DNA of 64,000 nt. It comes from Planctomycetota bacterium. GTDB lineage: Bacteria > Planctomycetota > Planctomycetia > Pirellulales > Pirellulaceae. Of this stretch, positions 10,901-17,808 are shown piece after piece. The first letter of the stretch is position 1. Every line of letters begins with the position of its first letter. The notes beneath the pieces are model-generated. The model saw nothing but the letters and a program-made list of their open reading frames with translations, was not told the origin of the DNA and did not search any database. The stretch covers positions 62,001 to 126,000 of the forward strand of contig CAUJHS010000031.1 of assembly GCA_963204915.1 (NCBI GenBank). The letters run 5' to 3'. Both the position numbers and the translations under genes were made by a program.

Positions 10901-12512
10901 TCGCCATCGTGGGCAGGAATAAGTCCATGGGCACGCCGTTCATGCCCATCTGCATCGTCTGGCCCGGGATACTGGGAAACGGTTTTCCGACCACCGGATA
11001 GGCTCGCCCTGGCGGTGCGCTGGTGGCGGTGGAGCCGTCGATGTGGACAAAGAACGTCGGCGCCGGCATGTCGATCAGGTCGTAGCGGCCCGTGACGTCG
11101 GTCACAGCGTTTGCTTCGGGAAATCCGTCGACACGGATCGTGGCGCCCACAATGGGCTCGCCTGTGTAGGCGTCTTTCAAAAAGCCCCACACCTTCGTGC
11201 CGGGGATGCGAGTTAGCGGCAGTGTGCGGAACTTGGCGGTGAATACGCCGCCGGGCAGGCCGTCGCCGTCGGCGTCGATGGGAAAACCGTCGCGGCCTTT
11301 GACCCGATTGCCGTCGAGCGTCGCCTGCACTTCGGTCGAAGCGGGCAGCGGCTCGTCAAGGAAGAACGTAGCGAATCGCTCGGTACTGGAAACCACAATC
11401 CGGCCGGCGATCGCTTTACCCGCCGCGGTCAATCGCAAAGCCTCGGTGGTGAGCGTGGCGGGGTCGATGGCGTCGTTGAAGCGCACGATCGTCTCGCGGA
11501 CCACGTTTACATGATCCTCGCCATGGGCGGGCGAGAACGACTCGATTCCCACCGGAATAATGAGCTCGAACGCGACGCGACCGCCGCCGGCCGCGTTGCC
11601 CGCCGCGTCGGCTACCAAGGCGGCAAAGTGTAGCGTGTAGGCGCCTTCGTTCAGCGGCGCTCCGAGGTTCAACCGCGCAGTACGATCGTTGACCAGCACG
11701 ACCGAATTGACCCCAATGGGAATGCTGAAGCCGCTCGCCGGATTGAAGGAGAGCAAATAGTTGCCGGCGTCGAACAGCGCCGGGCCGATCGGCTCATTCA
11801 ACTGAATCTCCAGCGTCTGGTCGCCCAGAGCGGCGGGCCGCGCCAGCGAAGCCGTGGGCGCCTGGCTGTCGAACGTCAATCGAACTTCAGACGTTGTTAC
11901 GGCGCCGCCAAAGTTCTGCGCCACCAAGCGGACGACGTGCTCGCCATCGGCGGAACCGTTCCGCGCGAGATTCGGATCCCAAAGGAATTCGCCGGTGGAG
12001 GAAATCGTCACACGCTGAAAAACGCCATCGTCGATCTGCGCAAGAATTCGAGCGCCTTCGGAAAAATTCTCCAGAATCGCTCCGCGCAGCGATGCGTCGT
12101 TTGTCAGGCCATCGTCGTTCACACCCTCGGGCGCGGTGTCTTTGGCTAATGCCGCCGCGATGGCCGGCGCTGTCTGTCCAATACCGGCGCGCAGGTCGGT
12201 CACGACATCGATGAGATCGGAAACACTGACGAACTGATCTCCGTTCACATCGACAAACGGTAACGCCGGATCGCTCGGCCGCGGTTCGGTCAGCTCCCGC
12301 GGGCCGCCGTGCTCCCGTAGGTCGGCGACCACGGGCAAGAGATCCGCAAGCGAGACAAACCCTGAGTTGTCCACGTCCAAGGGCAGCACCGCATTTTGCC
12401 AATCCGACGTTAGTAATCTCCGGGGCTCCAGGGTTTCCCACAGGAGTTTGCGCGACCGACGACGCCCAAGCCAACAACGGCGCCGCGCGGCGCACAGGGG
12501 TTTTTCTCGCAT
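4950..12512 (-). CDS. Giant LEPR-XLL/dockerin-type surface protein with Ig-like, LVIVD-propeller and repeat domains
   Basis: A 2520-residue protein, one intact frame. After a basic leader the motif W-E-T-L-E-P-R-R-L-L (residues 26-34) matches the LEPR-XLL signature of planctomycete surface proteins. Two dockerin-like calcium loops follow (residues 46-58 and 88-100). Then come bacterial Ig-like segments with S-P-A-H-G-E-D-H, a carboxypeptidase-regulatory-like segment, a helical region near 700-950, D-x-D-x-D-G calcium repeats near 1030-1060, LVIVD-type beta-propeller repeats (about 1080-1380), a further Ig-like pair, then an autotransporter-like beta-solenoid region from about 1600. Its last part holds three ~225-residue repeats. 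Secretion to the surface and roles in adhesion or matrix are inferred. No membrane anchor or PEP-CTERM tail is seen. An AAGGA lies 2-6 bases before the ATG. Confidence 0.88.
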   Translation of the reverse strand: MREKPLCAARRRCWLGRRRSRKLLWETLEPRRLLTSDWQNAVLPLDVDNSGFVSLADLLPVVADLREHGGPRELTEPRPSDPALPFVDVNGDQFVSVSDLIDVVTDLRAGIGQTAPAIAAALAKDTAPEGVNDDGLTNDASLRGAILENFSEGARILAQIDDGVFQRVTISSTGEFLWDPNLARNGSADGEHVVRLVAQNFGGAVTTSEVRLTFDSQAPTASLARPAALGDQTLEIQLNEPIGPALFDAGNYLLSFNPASGFSIPIGVNSVVLVNDRTARLNLGAPLNEGAYTLHFAALVADAAGNAAGGGRVAFELIIPVGIESFSPAHGEDHVNVVRETIVRFNDAIDPATLTTEALRLTAAGKAIAGRIVVSSTERFATFFLDEPLPASTEVQATLDGNRVKGRDGFPIDADGDGLPGGVFTAKFRTLPLTRIPGTKVWGFLKDAYTGEPIVGATIRVDGFPEANAVTDVTGRYDLIDMPAPTFFVHIDGSTATSAPPGRAYPVVGKPFPSIPGQTMQMGMNGVPMDLFLPTMAMADITPLSTTEPTEVGFGAQGIAQLQAMFPEVNPSVWQRTHVTIAPAGATDDHGNAATEALIIPVPPDRLPGPLPPGVNPSLVISIQPLGATNFDPPAPVVFPNLEGLEPGEKSLIFSFNHDAGRWDVAGSGTVSADGLMIHSDPGVGIFAPGWHTTQPGTQPSEPQEETCEGIGFGDVWAIIKAAYKGFRDLLTYGPVFSAMSNLLEGGKEIGDSVATIKARFEAGQLTRGELGQEVVRIVAAKKQFMEAWDTLTAQNPIDKSITAIKGVLGMAEAIIKRLNKRDGACYGTIGQSAIGIADEIVTLAQRLLDHADKLSKDIRSIPLVTACVLIDELKRRVVPEDGEGEAGGQAEGEATDAEIIEAMQQVIDAWNEFRAAKVPAAAGLTADTPATEDALAELIEDALTPIMTLARGYRNAPWKLTVGGNTLTGKTSQTGLLNLPVMTPSANYSLQVFSLPLNAIATSAGVSAASGVRTELAPFSLTFLDDAPDADGDGLADAAEAVVGTLPGNADSDGDGILDRAELEQGLNPLDNLGFPTGLIATLPLPGVATAVTVEGSILDGQSQTAYVATGFHGLTVVDVTRFDNPILLGQLDLPGDNQDVAADARLGIAAVAAGASGLHLIDVSDPAAPTLMRTVNVQAVQVEAIDGVAYAAAGDQLVSVDLLTGEVLQRMTLPGGGTATGMAREADRLYVFHTTTDRFFSVEAAGGGMTMLGETLIVQPSSRVAVAAGGGVAYLVGSGLRTIDVTDPANPQLIADAQTNFAGRGLALNGSGVALNAAGGDGLGLFDVSDPTDTDKTITVIDTPGAAQGVTVGMGLAFVADGAAGLEVLNYLPFDRLGQAPQVTLAADALDADPAAPGVQVIVGNSIPLRVTVADDVQVRNVEFLVNGQVVRNDVSFPFDFEAIAAGEPGEMLTIQVRAIDTGGNIAASDPVTVELVPDAAAPQIVQITPADGEQGAHGRRRVTVQFNEPMAADTLTAGNLVLRNEQGAVVTPLEVQVRSRDRIVQLTYDPLPPGDYTLTLDATAVTDRAGNPLGAAPVVSSFHLNQVDNFWIATTDGSWHNPANWSTGAVPGPMDDVFIGGEATLTVTLASSVSVRSITLGGEAGRQTLDTSSRQLTLGAGIDVKTNGRLVLRNFTLPVDAEIRGPGEVVLSGDNTINGLFAAENLSATFGDTVFNGVIGPELRHVQLASGPTIDVKGQSLSLETLSIDGTRLFSTGEIEVSESFRLTGAGGLGARIGSIIGSGVTRILPGATMRISGATALAGARTLENLGAVIVESGGISIEGGSRIVNRPGATFDFAQDGNIGGGSGPNFFENEGTVRKTGGVGKSTINSEMEFYNRGRVEAQSGTLALAGGGTQTGEFHAAASAAIEFSGFGASGRLPGHQLQDGTELSGAGSFLFTSGTHQITAPLDVEGAFGVTAGLLQVDAPVETAGLMIGGGSLAGSGDVDVSEQFTWTFGAMRGAGTTRLLAGATGAWSNGLTLLEGRMFENFGTIVFDAAPPSSLGFGDAARFINHASATLDVGMSVGFYGSGALPNVLENEGLLRKVSGPGRSVFDSALQVHNRGVIEALTGSLALEGGGVHAGAFRAAEGATIEFAALGVGGLLSGHNFETATKFEGAGTLRFNSGANTIAAALDAPGTLLVRGGVTTVTTDVKIASLMIEGGTLAGAGLVEVLDTFTWTGGAMSGSGVTRLASGATGAWTDRITLDQGRTAENFGMITFGSAFGQLNVNNGSRIVNRAGATFEVILDADLAGAGTQPNVFENEGLFRKASGAGRTALNNELRLNNSGAVESASGVFGFDGGGTHSGDFQVAAGARMEFSAFGGGGRAAGHTFDGGSIGGLGDVYFLGGANRLAADLPLTGELRLTGGTLHVQGDVHLAGAYVQNGGKLRLELRGPTAGVDFDRLTIAGQASLGGTLEIAFTDGFTPVAGSSFDVLVFGSFTNPFTTVVFVGQPAATHGETEYLSTFVRVHVIAN
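5190..7215 (-). repeat. Three tandem ~675-bp coding repeats in the giant gene
   Basis: Three copies of a ~225-residue unit near the C-terminus. Each carries G-A-M-x-G-x-G-x-T-R-L (first copy diverged), E-N-x-G, a near-invariant E-N-E-G-x-x-R-K block and G-G-G-x-x-x-G-x-F. The Glu codon of ENEG is at 6933-6935, 6258-6260 and 5586-5588, giving periods of 675 and 672 bases. DNA identity is only moderate, so the duplications are old or selected at protein level. Unit borders are approximate. Confidence 0.8.
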
Positions 12513-12733
12513 AGTCCTTGCCAGCCGGAAGGAAAGATAAAGGCCGGGTTGGGAGAAGTCCTGGGGACGGCCTTAAAAAAACATGCCCAAACTGGCATAA
12601 TAACTCCACGTCTTGCGAAGGTGAAGTTGTTTTCTGGATTTCTCCACCCTTTGCAGGAAGAACCACGTTCCGTCGCGCCTTGACGCGTGAAACGCCGCAC
12701 CTTCATGCGTGTCTATCTGACCAAAGCGTGCAT

Positions 12734-13945
12734 GTGAAAATCGCCCTGTTTACCGACGCGTTTTTTCCCTTCACCTGCGGCGTCAGCTCCGCGATCTTTC
12801 AGCAAGCCAATGCTCTTGCCAGTCGTGGCCATCAGTGCTTCATTGTTTGTCCGGCGGCGGCCGAACGCTCCTTGTCTGGTTTGCATCCGAATGTACGCGT
12901 AATCGACGCGGGCCCCACAATTCCGATTCGTCGCTTTATGGGGCTACGCGCCGTGCTGCCGAGCGTCGTTCCGCGGTACCGATGGGTCAAGCGATTGCGT
13001 CCCGACGTGATCCACTGCCATTCTGAAATGGCCCTGGCGTGGGAGGGCCTCATCTGCGGCAAGTTTTTCGGTATCCCTGTCATTGGGCACTACCATACGA
13101 TGTTCGCCCATCCGCTGTATCTGCAGGCGGCTGGACTGCCAAGCGGGGCGTGGGCCCAGAAAGTTGTTTGGAGTTACTCGACCTCCTTTTACAATCGGTG
13201 CGATCATGTGCTAGCTCCTTCCCGCGCCGCGGCCAGTTTGCTCACAATGCATGGTGTTCGAAGAACCGTATCGGTCATTTCCAATGGAACGCCCCCACCA
13301 CTTGATGACGAAGCGCCTCCGTGGCGCATGCCAAGCTTGGAGGGGCTTGGCCCAGGGCCGCACCTCGTGCACGCAGGAAGAATTTCGCACGAAAAAAGCA
13401 TTCTTACGATGCTCGAGAGTTTCCACGGTATCGCCAGTCGGGCGCCTAACACGAATATGGTTCTCATTGGCGATGGCGCCGCGATGTCCGACGTGACACA
13501 GTATCTTCAGCAAAACCAACTTGAAGGACGGGTCGTGCGGCTTGGTATGGTCGAGCGTCGAGTTTTGCTTCGAGAGCGTCTCTATGGCCTGGGGTCGATC
13601 TTCGTGACCGCAAGCGAAACAGAAACGCAAGGACTGTGCGTCCTCGAAGCCATGAGCATGGGACTGCCTGTTGTGGCGGTCGCCAAGGGGGGCATTCCCG
13701 AACTCGTCACGCATGGCCGCAATGGTTTGCTTGCGCCGCAATCAACGCCGGAAGACTTAGCGCCGCTCCTTTTGCAGTTGTTGAACGATCACGAATTGCG
13801 CGGGCGGCTTGGCTCCGCGGCCTGTCTCGACGTGCATCAACATAGGATGCCCCAGGTTGCCGCCGAGTTGGAGGAATTGTACCGAAAACTCATAGCGAAC
13901 GGACATGCGACCGTCGCACCGGCGGACATTGACCGCCGCGGCTAA
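12734..13945 (+). CDS. GT4-family glycosyltransferase
   Basis: A retaining GT-B glycosyltransferase of family GT4, about 403 residues. The N-terminus V-K-I-A-L-F-T-D-A-F-F-P and the following G-V-S loop match PimB/mannosyltransferase-like enzymes that move a sugar from a nucleotide-sugar to a lipid or polysaccharide acceptor. The C-terminal half has the donor-binding H-A-G-R-I-S-H-E-K segment and the E-x7-E motif in ETQGLCVLE. The frame is open back to 12518, but family alignment supports a GTG start at 12734 (or 12728); the upstream peptide is unlike protein and overlaps the divergent gene's leader. No Shine-Dalgarno is visible. It converges with a sulfotransferase gene. Confidence 0.88.
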   Translation: MKIALFTDAFFPFTCGVSSAIFQQANALASRGHQCFIVCPAAAERSLSGLHPNVRVIDAGPTIPIRRFMGLRAVLPSVVPRYRWVKRLRPDVIHCHSEMALAWEGLICGKFFGIPVIGHYHTMFAHPLYLQAAGLPSGAWAQKVVWSYSTSFYNRCDHVLAPSRAAASLLTMHGVRRTVSVISNGTPPPLDDEAPPWRMPSLEGLGPGPHLVHAGRISHEKSILTMLESFHGIASRAPNTNMVLIGDGAAMSDVTQYLQQNQLEGRVVRLGMVERRVLLRERLYGLGSIFVTASETETQGLCVLEAMSMGLPVVAVAKGGIPELVTHGRNGLLAPQSTPEDLAPLLLQLLNDHELRGRLGSAACLDVHQHRMPQVAAELEELYRKLIANGHATVAPADIDRRG

Positions 13946-13978
13946 GCGGCCGCCGTCTCGCCAGGCGACGTGAGGCCG

Positions 13979-15139
13979 TCAGGAAAACTCGATAGTCCTT
14001 GGAGCGACAAAACTCGTCGTGCGGATCACTGGGTCTTCTCCAACGATCGTCTTCACCAGGCCTTGCTCGTAGCTTGTCGGCGTCCAGTTGCGCCGTTGAT
14101 CTTGAGCCAAGACCGATCCACGCTGCGAGTCCACGCCATACGCTTGTAGCGCGCGTGGCAACAGTTCAGCCGTTAAACCCGCAAATTCGAGCACGCGCGC
14201 GATCGCTTCCTGGTGGTGCGTCACGAGATCGTCGTATCTTAGCGCTGCACTGTGCGCGGCGAACGGTTCGAAGGCAACGTATCCGCGCATGACCGACAAC
14301 CACATCAATACGAGCAGGCCAACAGGGCCGCGCTGAATGACTCGGCGTGAAGAGTATTCGCAAATTTTCGGAATGAACCGCGCAACCCGACGTCGCTGAA
14401 GACGCAGCGAGACCGCAAGCAATTCCTTAAGAATTGGCCACGAGGAAAGCGTTTCAAACCGGCGGAGCGGCGCGCCAGGATAGCGGTAGGCTTGCATCGC
14501 AGAACGCACGAACGAGTCCGCGTCGCGATACAAGAACAAGGTGCGCGCCTGCGGGAAAACATGCTGAAAGTCGCCCGACAGTTCGATGACAAAACTCCGA
14601 AACTTTAGGGCCGCAAGTTGTTTCCCGTTAAGGTTTCGACAAAGGAATCGCGTCGAGTTCAAAAGCCATCGGCGCTTGTCCTCCGCCGCACAATCACTCT
14701 CGACGAGCTGCGTATAGAAGTCAGGTTCCGAGAAGCTGGCGCCGTGTCCCGATTGCCTTAAGGCGCGGGCGATCAATGTTGAGCCGCTTCGTCCGACGGA
14801 ATAGGTCAAGAGCAGATTGGGGGAAGGCGGATTGGCTTCTTCGACTAAGCGATGAAACTCCTCGAAGGGCAAAGTAAGAACCCGCTGCGCCTCCAGCCGT
14901 TGCGCCTGGTAGTAGAACGGAGCGTTCGCGTGAGCTTCCGCATCAGGGAGCTCCACCAAGAGAACTTCCTGCCGGTCCCAGTTCAAACAGTAAAGCGAGT
15001 ACCGAGGGTCGTTCCAGATATCCTGCGCGTTCAGAACCCCCTCACGAGCAACGCGAAAATCCGCAGGCGATACCAACGCCAACGGATCGCGCAACGTGAG
15101 GCCGCGAATTCGCCAGGTTGTCGCAGTAGCAACGGTCAC
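13979..15139 (-). CDS. Sulfotransferase-family protein
   Basis: A 386-residue protein with the two PAPS-binding signatures of sulfotransferases. The 5'-phosphosulfate loop is T-Y-S-V-G-R-S-G-S-T-L (112-122) and the 3'-phosphate motif is FLYRDADSFVRS (202-213), where Arg and the last Ser are the usual contacts. No signal peptide is evident, so it probably acts in the cytosol, moving sulfate from PAPS to a carbohydrate or lipid acceptor. The N-terminal ~100 residues are not a known domain to me. It follows the ClpC-like gene on the same strand after 187 bases and converges with the GT4 gene. A sulfatase lies 6 kb upstream, but no direct link is shown. Confidence 0.8.
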   Translation of the reverse strand: MTVATATTWRIRGLTLRDPLALVSPADFRVAREGVLNAQDIWNDPRYSLYCLNWDRQEVLLVELPDAEAHANAPFYYQAQRLEAQRVLTLPFEEFHRLVEEANPPSPNLLLTYSVGRSGSTLIARALRQSGHGASFSEPDFYTQLVESDCAAEDKRRWLLNSTRFLCRNLNGKQLAALKFRSFVIELSGDFQHVFPQARTLFLYRDADSFVRSAMQAYRYPGAPLRRFETLSSWPILKELLAVSLRLQRRRVARFIPKICEYSSRRVIQRGPVGLLVLMWLSVMRGYVAFEPFAAHSAALRYDDLVTHHQEAIARVLEFAGLTAELLPRALQAYGVDSQRGSVLAQDQRRNWTPTSYEQGLVKTIVGEDPVIRTTSFVAPRTIEFS

Positions 15140-15326
15140 GCCCGCTCACCAAAGTCGAAGCTGCACCAAGCCGTACTTCTCTCGGAGTGCTCCAAGTTTC
15201 TCCGATGGACCAATGCTCGACAAGTCACGGTCCACGTCGTCATGCGGTCGCGAACGATGTACCGACGAAGCCAAGGACGCTCGTCGACTCCATGGAATCG
15301 TTAACATATGTCTTCAGCTTCCGTGG

Positions 15327-17762
15327 CTACGAATCCTGATTCTTATCGTTCGCCTTGGTCGTAAATTGGAATCGTGGCTCGAAGTCCGAACCGCGAGTTG
15401 GCGTGACGACAACGGTTCGCCCCCCGTGCGCCGCACTAACGAACAAGTATTCAACGAGAGGATCCTCAATGAGTTTCTTGATCAACCATTTCCATGGAAC
15501 TTCGCCGCGGTCTGACTTCGAGTTCATGTGAATGAACGAATTGATCGTATCCTCCGTCACTTCGAGTTGAATCCCTCGGAGGTTGAGTCGTTCTCGAATT
15601 GCGGCCAAAGAGCGAGAAATCGCACGTCGCACGTCCTCCGCGTGTGGAGATTCAAAGTAGATCAGTTGGTCGACGGCTGCGAGGAAACGCTGCGGGAAAA
15701 CGCGGTTGTCAGAGAGGACCGGGAGACCGTCGCCCTGACTTGGAAATCCCAAATGTTCCCAAGTCCACTCCGTCGTCATTATCAGAACGATATTGCGAAA
15801 GTCGATCTCTTGCCCGTTCGGGCAAGTCAGGCGGCCCGTCGTTAAGATCTGGTGCAGTTTGTCAAAGATCAGCGGATGAGCTCGCTCGATTTGATTCAGC
15901 AGGAGCACCCCGCCATTCCAACGCCGCAGTTCGTCGGTCAAGCGAGTTTCGTACCCAACGTAGTCGTTGTTGGACGGTGCAAATAAGGAGGTCGCCGGGG
16001 TCGCGTCGGAGAATTCCGTCATGTCCCTGCGGATCACGGCGTCGAGTTTTCCAAAGAGGTGTTCGGCCAAGGCGGCGGTCACTTGCGTTTTTCCCGACAC
16101 GCACGTTCCGGCGAACACGAAGGAGCCGAAGGGTCGATCCGAATGTCGAAGTCCCATGCGGTTCCGGCGTAGCACCTTGGCGATTCGTTGAATTGCATCG
16201 GCATGACCGATAACCTGGTCACGAAGACGGTCTTCGAGTTCAACCAAGGGCGAACGCTCGTGCGACGTCATAGGCTCACATGTCATGCCGCAGATTTCCG
16301 CGATCGTTTGCCGGATGGCGTCATCGCTTACCACGGCGTCGGAAAGCTGCGACTCGCCCGCCAGTTCGCGCTCCGTCGGCGCTTCCTGCGCTCTAGGAGT
16401 TTCGATCTGTTGTTGCAAAAGCGCCGCCGCTTCAAAGTCGCACCGGGCGAGGGCGTCCTCGCGTTGTTCGCGCAAGGTCTCTCGTTCGCTTTGCGACAAC
16501 AAGGGGCGCTTGGCTTCCTCGGCGCGCGCGGCGCGTAGCCGGATTCGGGCGCACGCTTCATCAATCACGTCAATCGCCTTATCGGGAAGAAACCGTTCCG
16601 GCAGAAACTGGCAGGAGAGTTCAACGGCCGCCGCTATCGCTTCGTCCGTGATGCGAACTTGATGGTGCTGTTCGTAAAGCGAACGCAGACCACGAAGAAC
16701 TTCCAAAGTTTGTTCTGGCGATGTGGGCTCAACAACGATGGAATCAAAATGACTTGCCAGCGCGCCTAAACGTGGTTGATTAGCGCGCCATGCATCGGGC
16801 GTTGCAGCGAGCAAGCACTGCAATTCACCGCGTCGAAGCGCCGCCGCGACAAGATAACCGCCATCGAAGGCCGCCTCTTCTTTAGTTCCTCGGATGAGCT
16901 TATCCACGTCGTCGATGAACAGAATCGCATTTCGCTCCCGCGCTAGCTCATGCAAGACCGCCTTCATTCGTTCCTCAACCTGCCCGCGGTATTTCGCGCC
17001 AGAGACAATCGCCGCCATGTCGAGGATCACAATGCGTTTATCGCAAAGAAACTCGGGAACGTCGCCCTCGGCCACGTACTGGGCCAGGCGCTCGACGATC
17101 GCGGTTTTCCCGACTCCTTCTTCCCCGATTAAGACGGCGTGGCGCTTCTCTCGGCGTCCGAGGATTTGGATCAATCGCTCGACTTCTTGTTCCCGGCCAA
17201 TCACCGGATCCAGTTTGTGTTGTTTGGCGAGTTCCGTCAGGTTGCGCGCAAACGCGTCCAAGGCTGGAGTCGAAGACGGCGGTAAAGAATGCGCCGGCGA
17301 ACTCACGTCATCCTTAACATCATGCACCTTGTGCGAGCTTGCAGAGAGAGCCAGCGTTTCGCGCCGGATCTCGGCGGCATTCAGCGAAAGTTCGGCGAGC
17401 AGATGTGGGCATGCATTTTCGACCGCTCGCAAGAGTCCGAGCAGCAACGCCTGGGGGTGAATGTCTTCTTCGCCCAAGGCCCGCGCCTCTTCCTGCGAAG
17501 AGGCGACCAATTGCTCGACGAGTGTGGTTGACGCTTCGTTTTCGGCAGACGGTTTCCGACCCGACGCGATACGTTGGCCCAGGGCTTGGTGTAAGCGAAC
17601 CGGATCCATGTCCAGGTTCTCCAGCACGCTTCGCAACCAAACTTCGTCGATCAGCGCCGCCAAGACTCCCGCAAACAGCAATTCGGGTTCAAGGCCTTGC
17701 GTTTGCGCAGTCGCGCGATCGAGAATCGCTTGGGCGCGGGCGTTGAGTCGGCGGCCGGTCAT
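15327..17762 (-). CDS. ClpC-like AAA+ unfoldase with degenerate second ATPase domain
   Basis: 811 residues with Hsp100 architecture: two Clp N-repeats (about 5-60 and 85-140), AAA-1 with Walker A GEEGVGKT (213-220), pore loop K-Y-R-G (257-260) and Walker B ILFIDD (280-285, the usual Glu replaced by Asp), a UVR-like middle segment (about 430-455), then AAA-2. In AAA-2 the P-loop reads GTCVSGKT (552-559) and pore loop Y-V-G-Y is kept, but Walker B is LLLNQIERAHP (Asp-Glu changed to Asn-Gln at 623-624), sensor 1 is T-T-E-W and the arginine-finger motif F-L-N-R-I-D has become F-L-A-A-V-D. AAA-2 probably binds but does not hydrolyse ATP. An L-G-F at 671-673 sits where ClpC carries its ClpP-docking loop. 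The start at 17762 is 46 bases after the STAND gene stop; the frame is open to 17864. Confidence 0.85.
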   Translation of the reverse strand: MTGRRLNARAQAILDRATAQTQGLEPELLFAGVLAALIDEVWLRSVLENLDMDPVRLHQALGQRIASGRKPSAENEASTTLVEQLVASSQEEARALGEEDIHPQALLLGLLRAVENACPHLLAELSLNAAEIRRETLALSASSHKVHDVKDDVSSPAHSLPPSSTPALDAFARNLTELAKQHKLDPVIGREQEVERLIQILGRREKRHAVLIGEEGVGKTAIVERLAQYVAEGDVPEFLCDKRIVILDMAAIVSGAKYRGQVEERMKAVLHELARERNAILFIDDVDKLIRGTKEEAAFDGGYLVAAALRRGELQCLLAATPDAWRANQPRLGALASHFDSIVVEPTSPEQTLEVLRGLRSLYEQHHQVRITDEAIAAAVELSCQFLPERFLPDKAIDVIDEACARIRLRAARAEEAKRPLLSQSERETLREQREDALARCDFEAAALLQQQIETPRAQEAPTERELAGESQLSDAVVSDDAIRQTIAEICGMTCEPMTSHERSPLVELEDRLRDQVIGHADAIQRIAKVLRRNRMGLRHSDRPFGSFVFAGTCVSGKTQVTAALAEHLFGKLDAVIRRDMTEFSDATPATSLFAPSNNDYVGYETRLTDELRRWNGGVLLLNQIERAHPLIFDKLHQILTTGRLTCPNGQEIDFRNIVLIMTTEWTWEHLGFPSQGDGLPVLSDNRVFPQRFLAAVDQLIYFESPHAEDVRRAISRSLAAIRERLNLRGIQLEVTEDTINSFIHMNSKSDRGEVPWKWLIKKLIEDPLVEYLFVSAAHGGRTVVVTPTRGSDFEPRFQFTTKANDKNQDS

Positions 17763-17808
17763 TCGTGTAAGGTTGTCTGACTTCGCAGAGCCGATTGCCG
17801 TCCGACGT

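Noticed and set aside
12518-12733. N-terminal extension of the GT4 glycosyltransferase
   Set aside because: The family begins at the V-K-I-A-L-F-T-D strand; the upstream peptide overlaps the divergent gene's leader.
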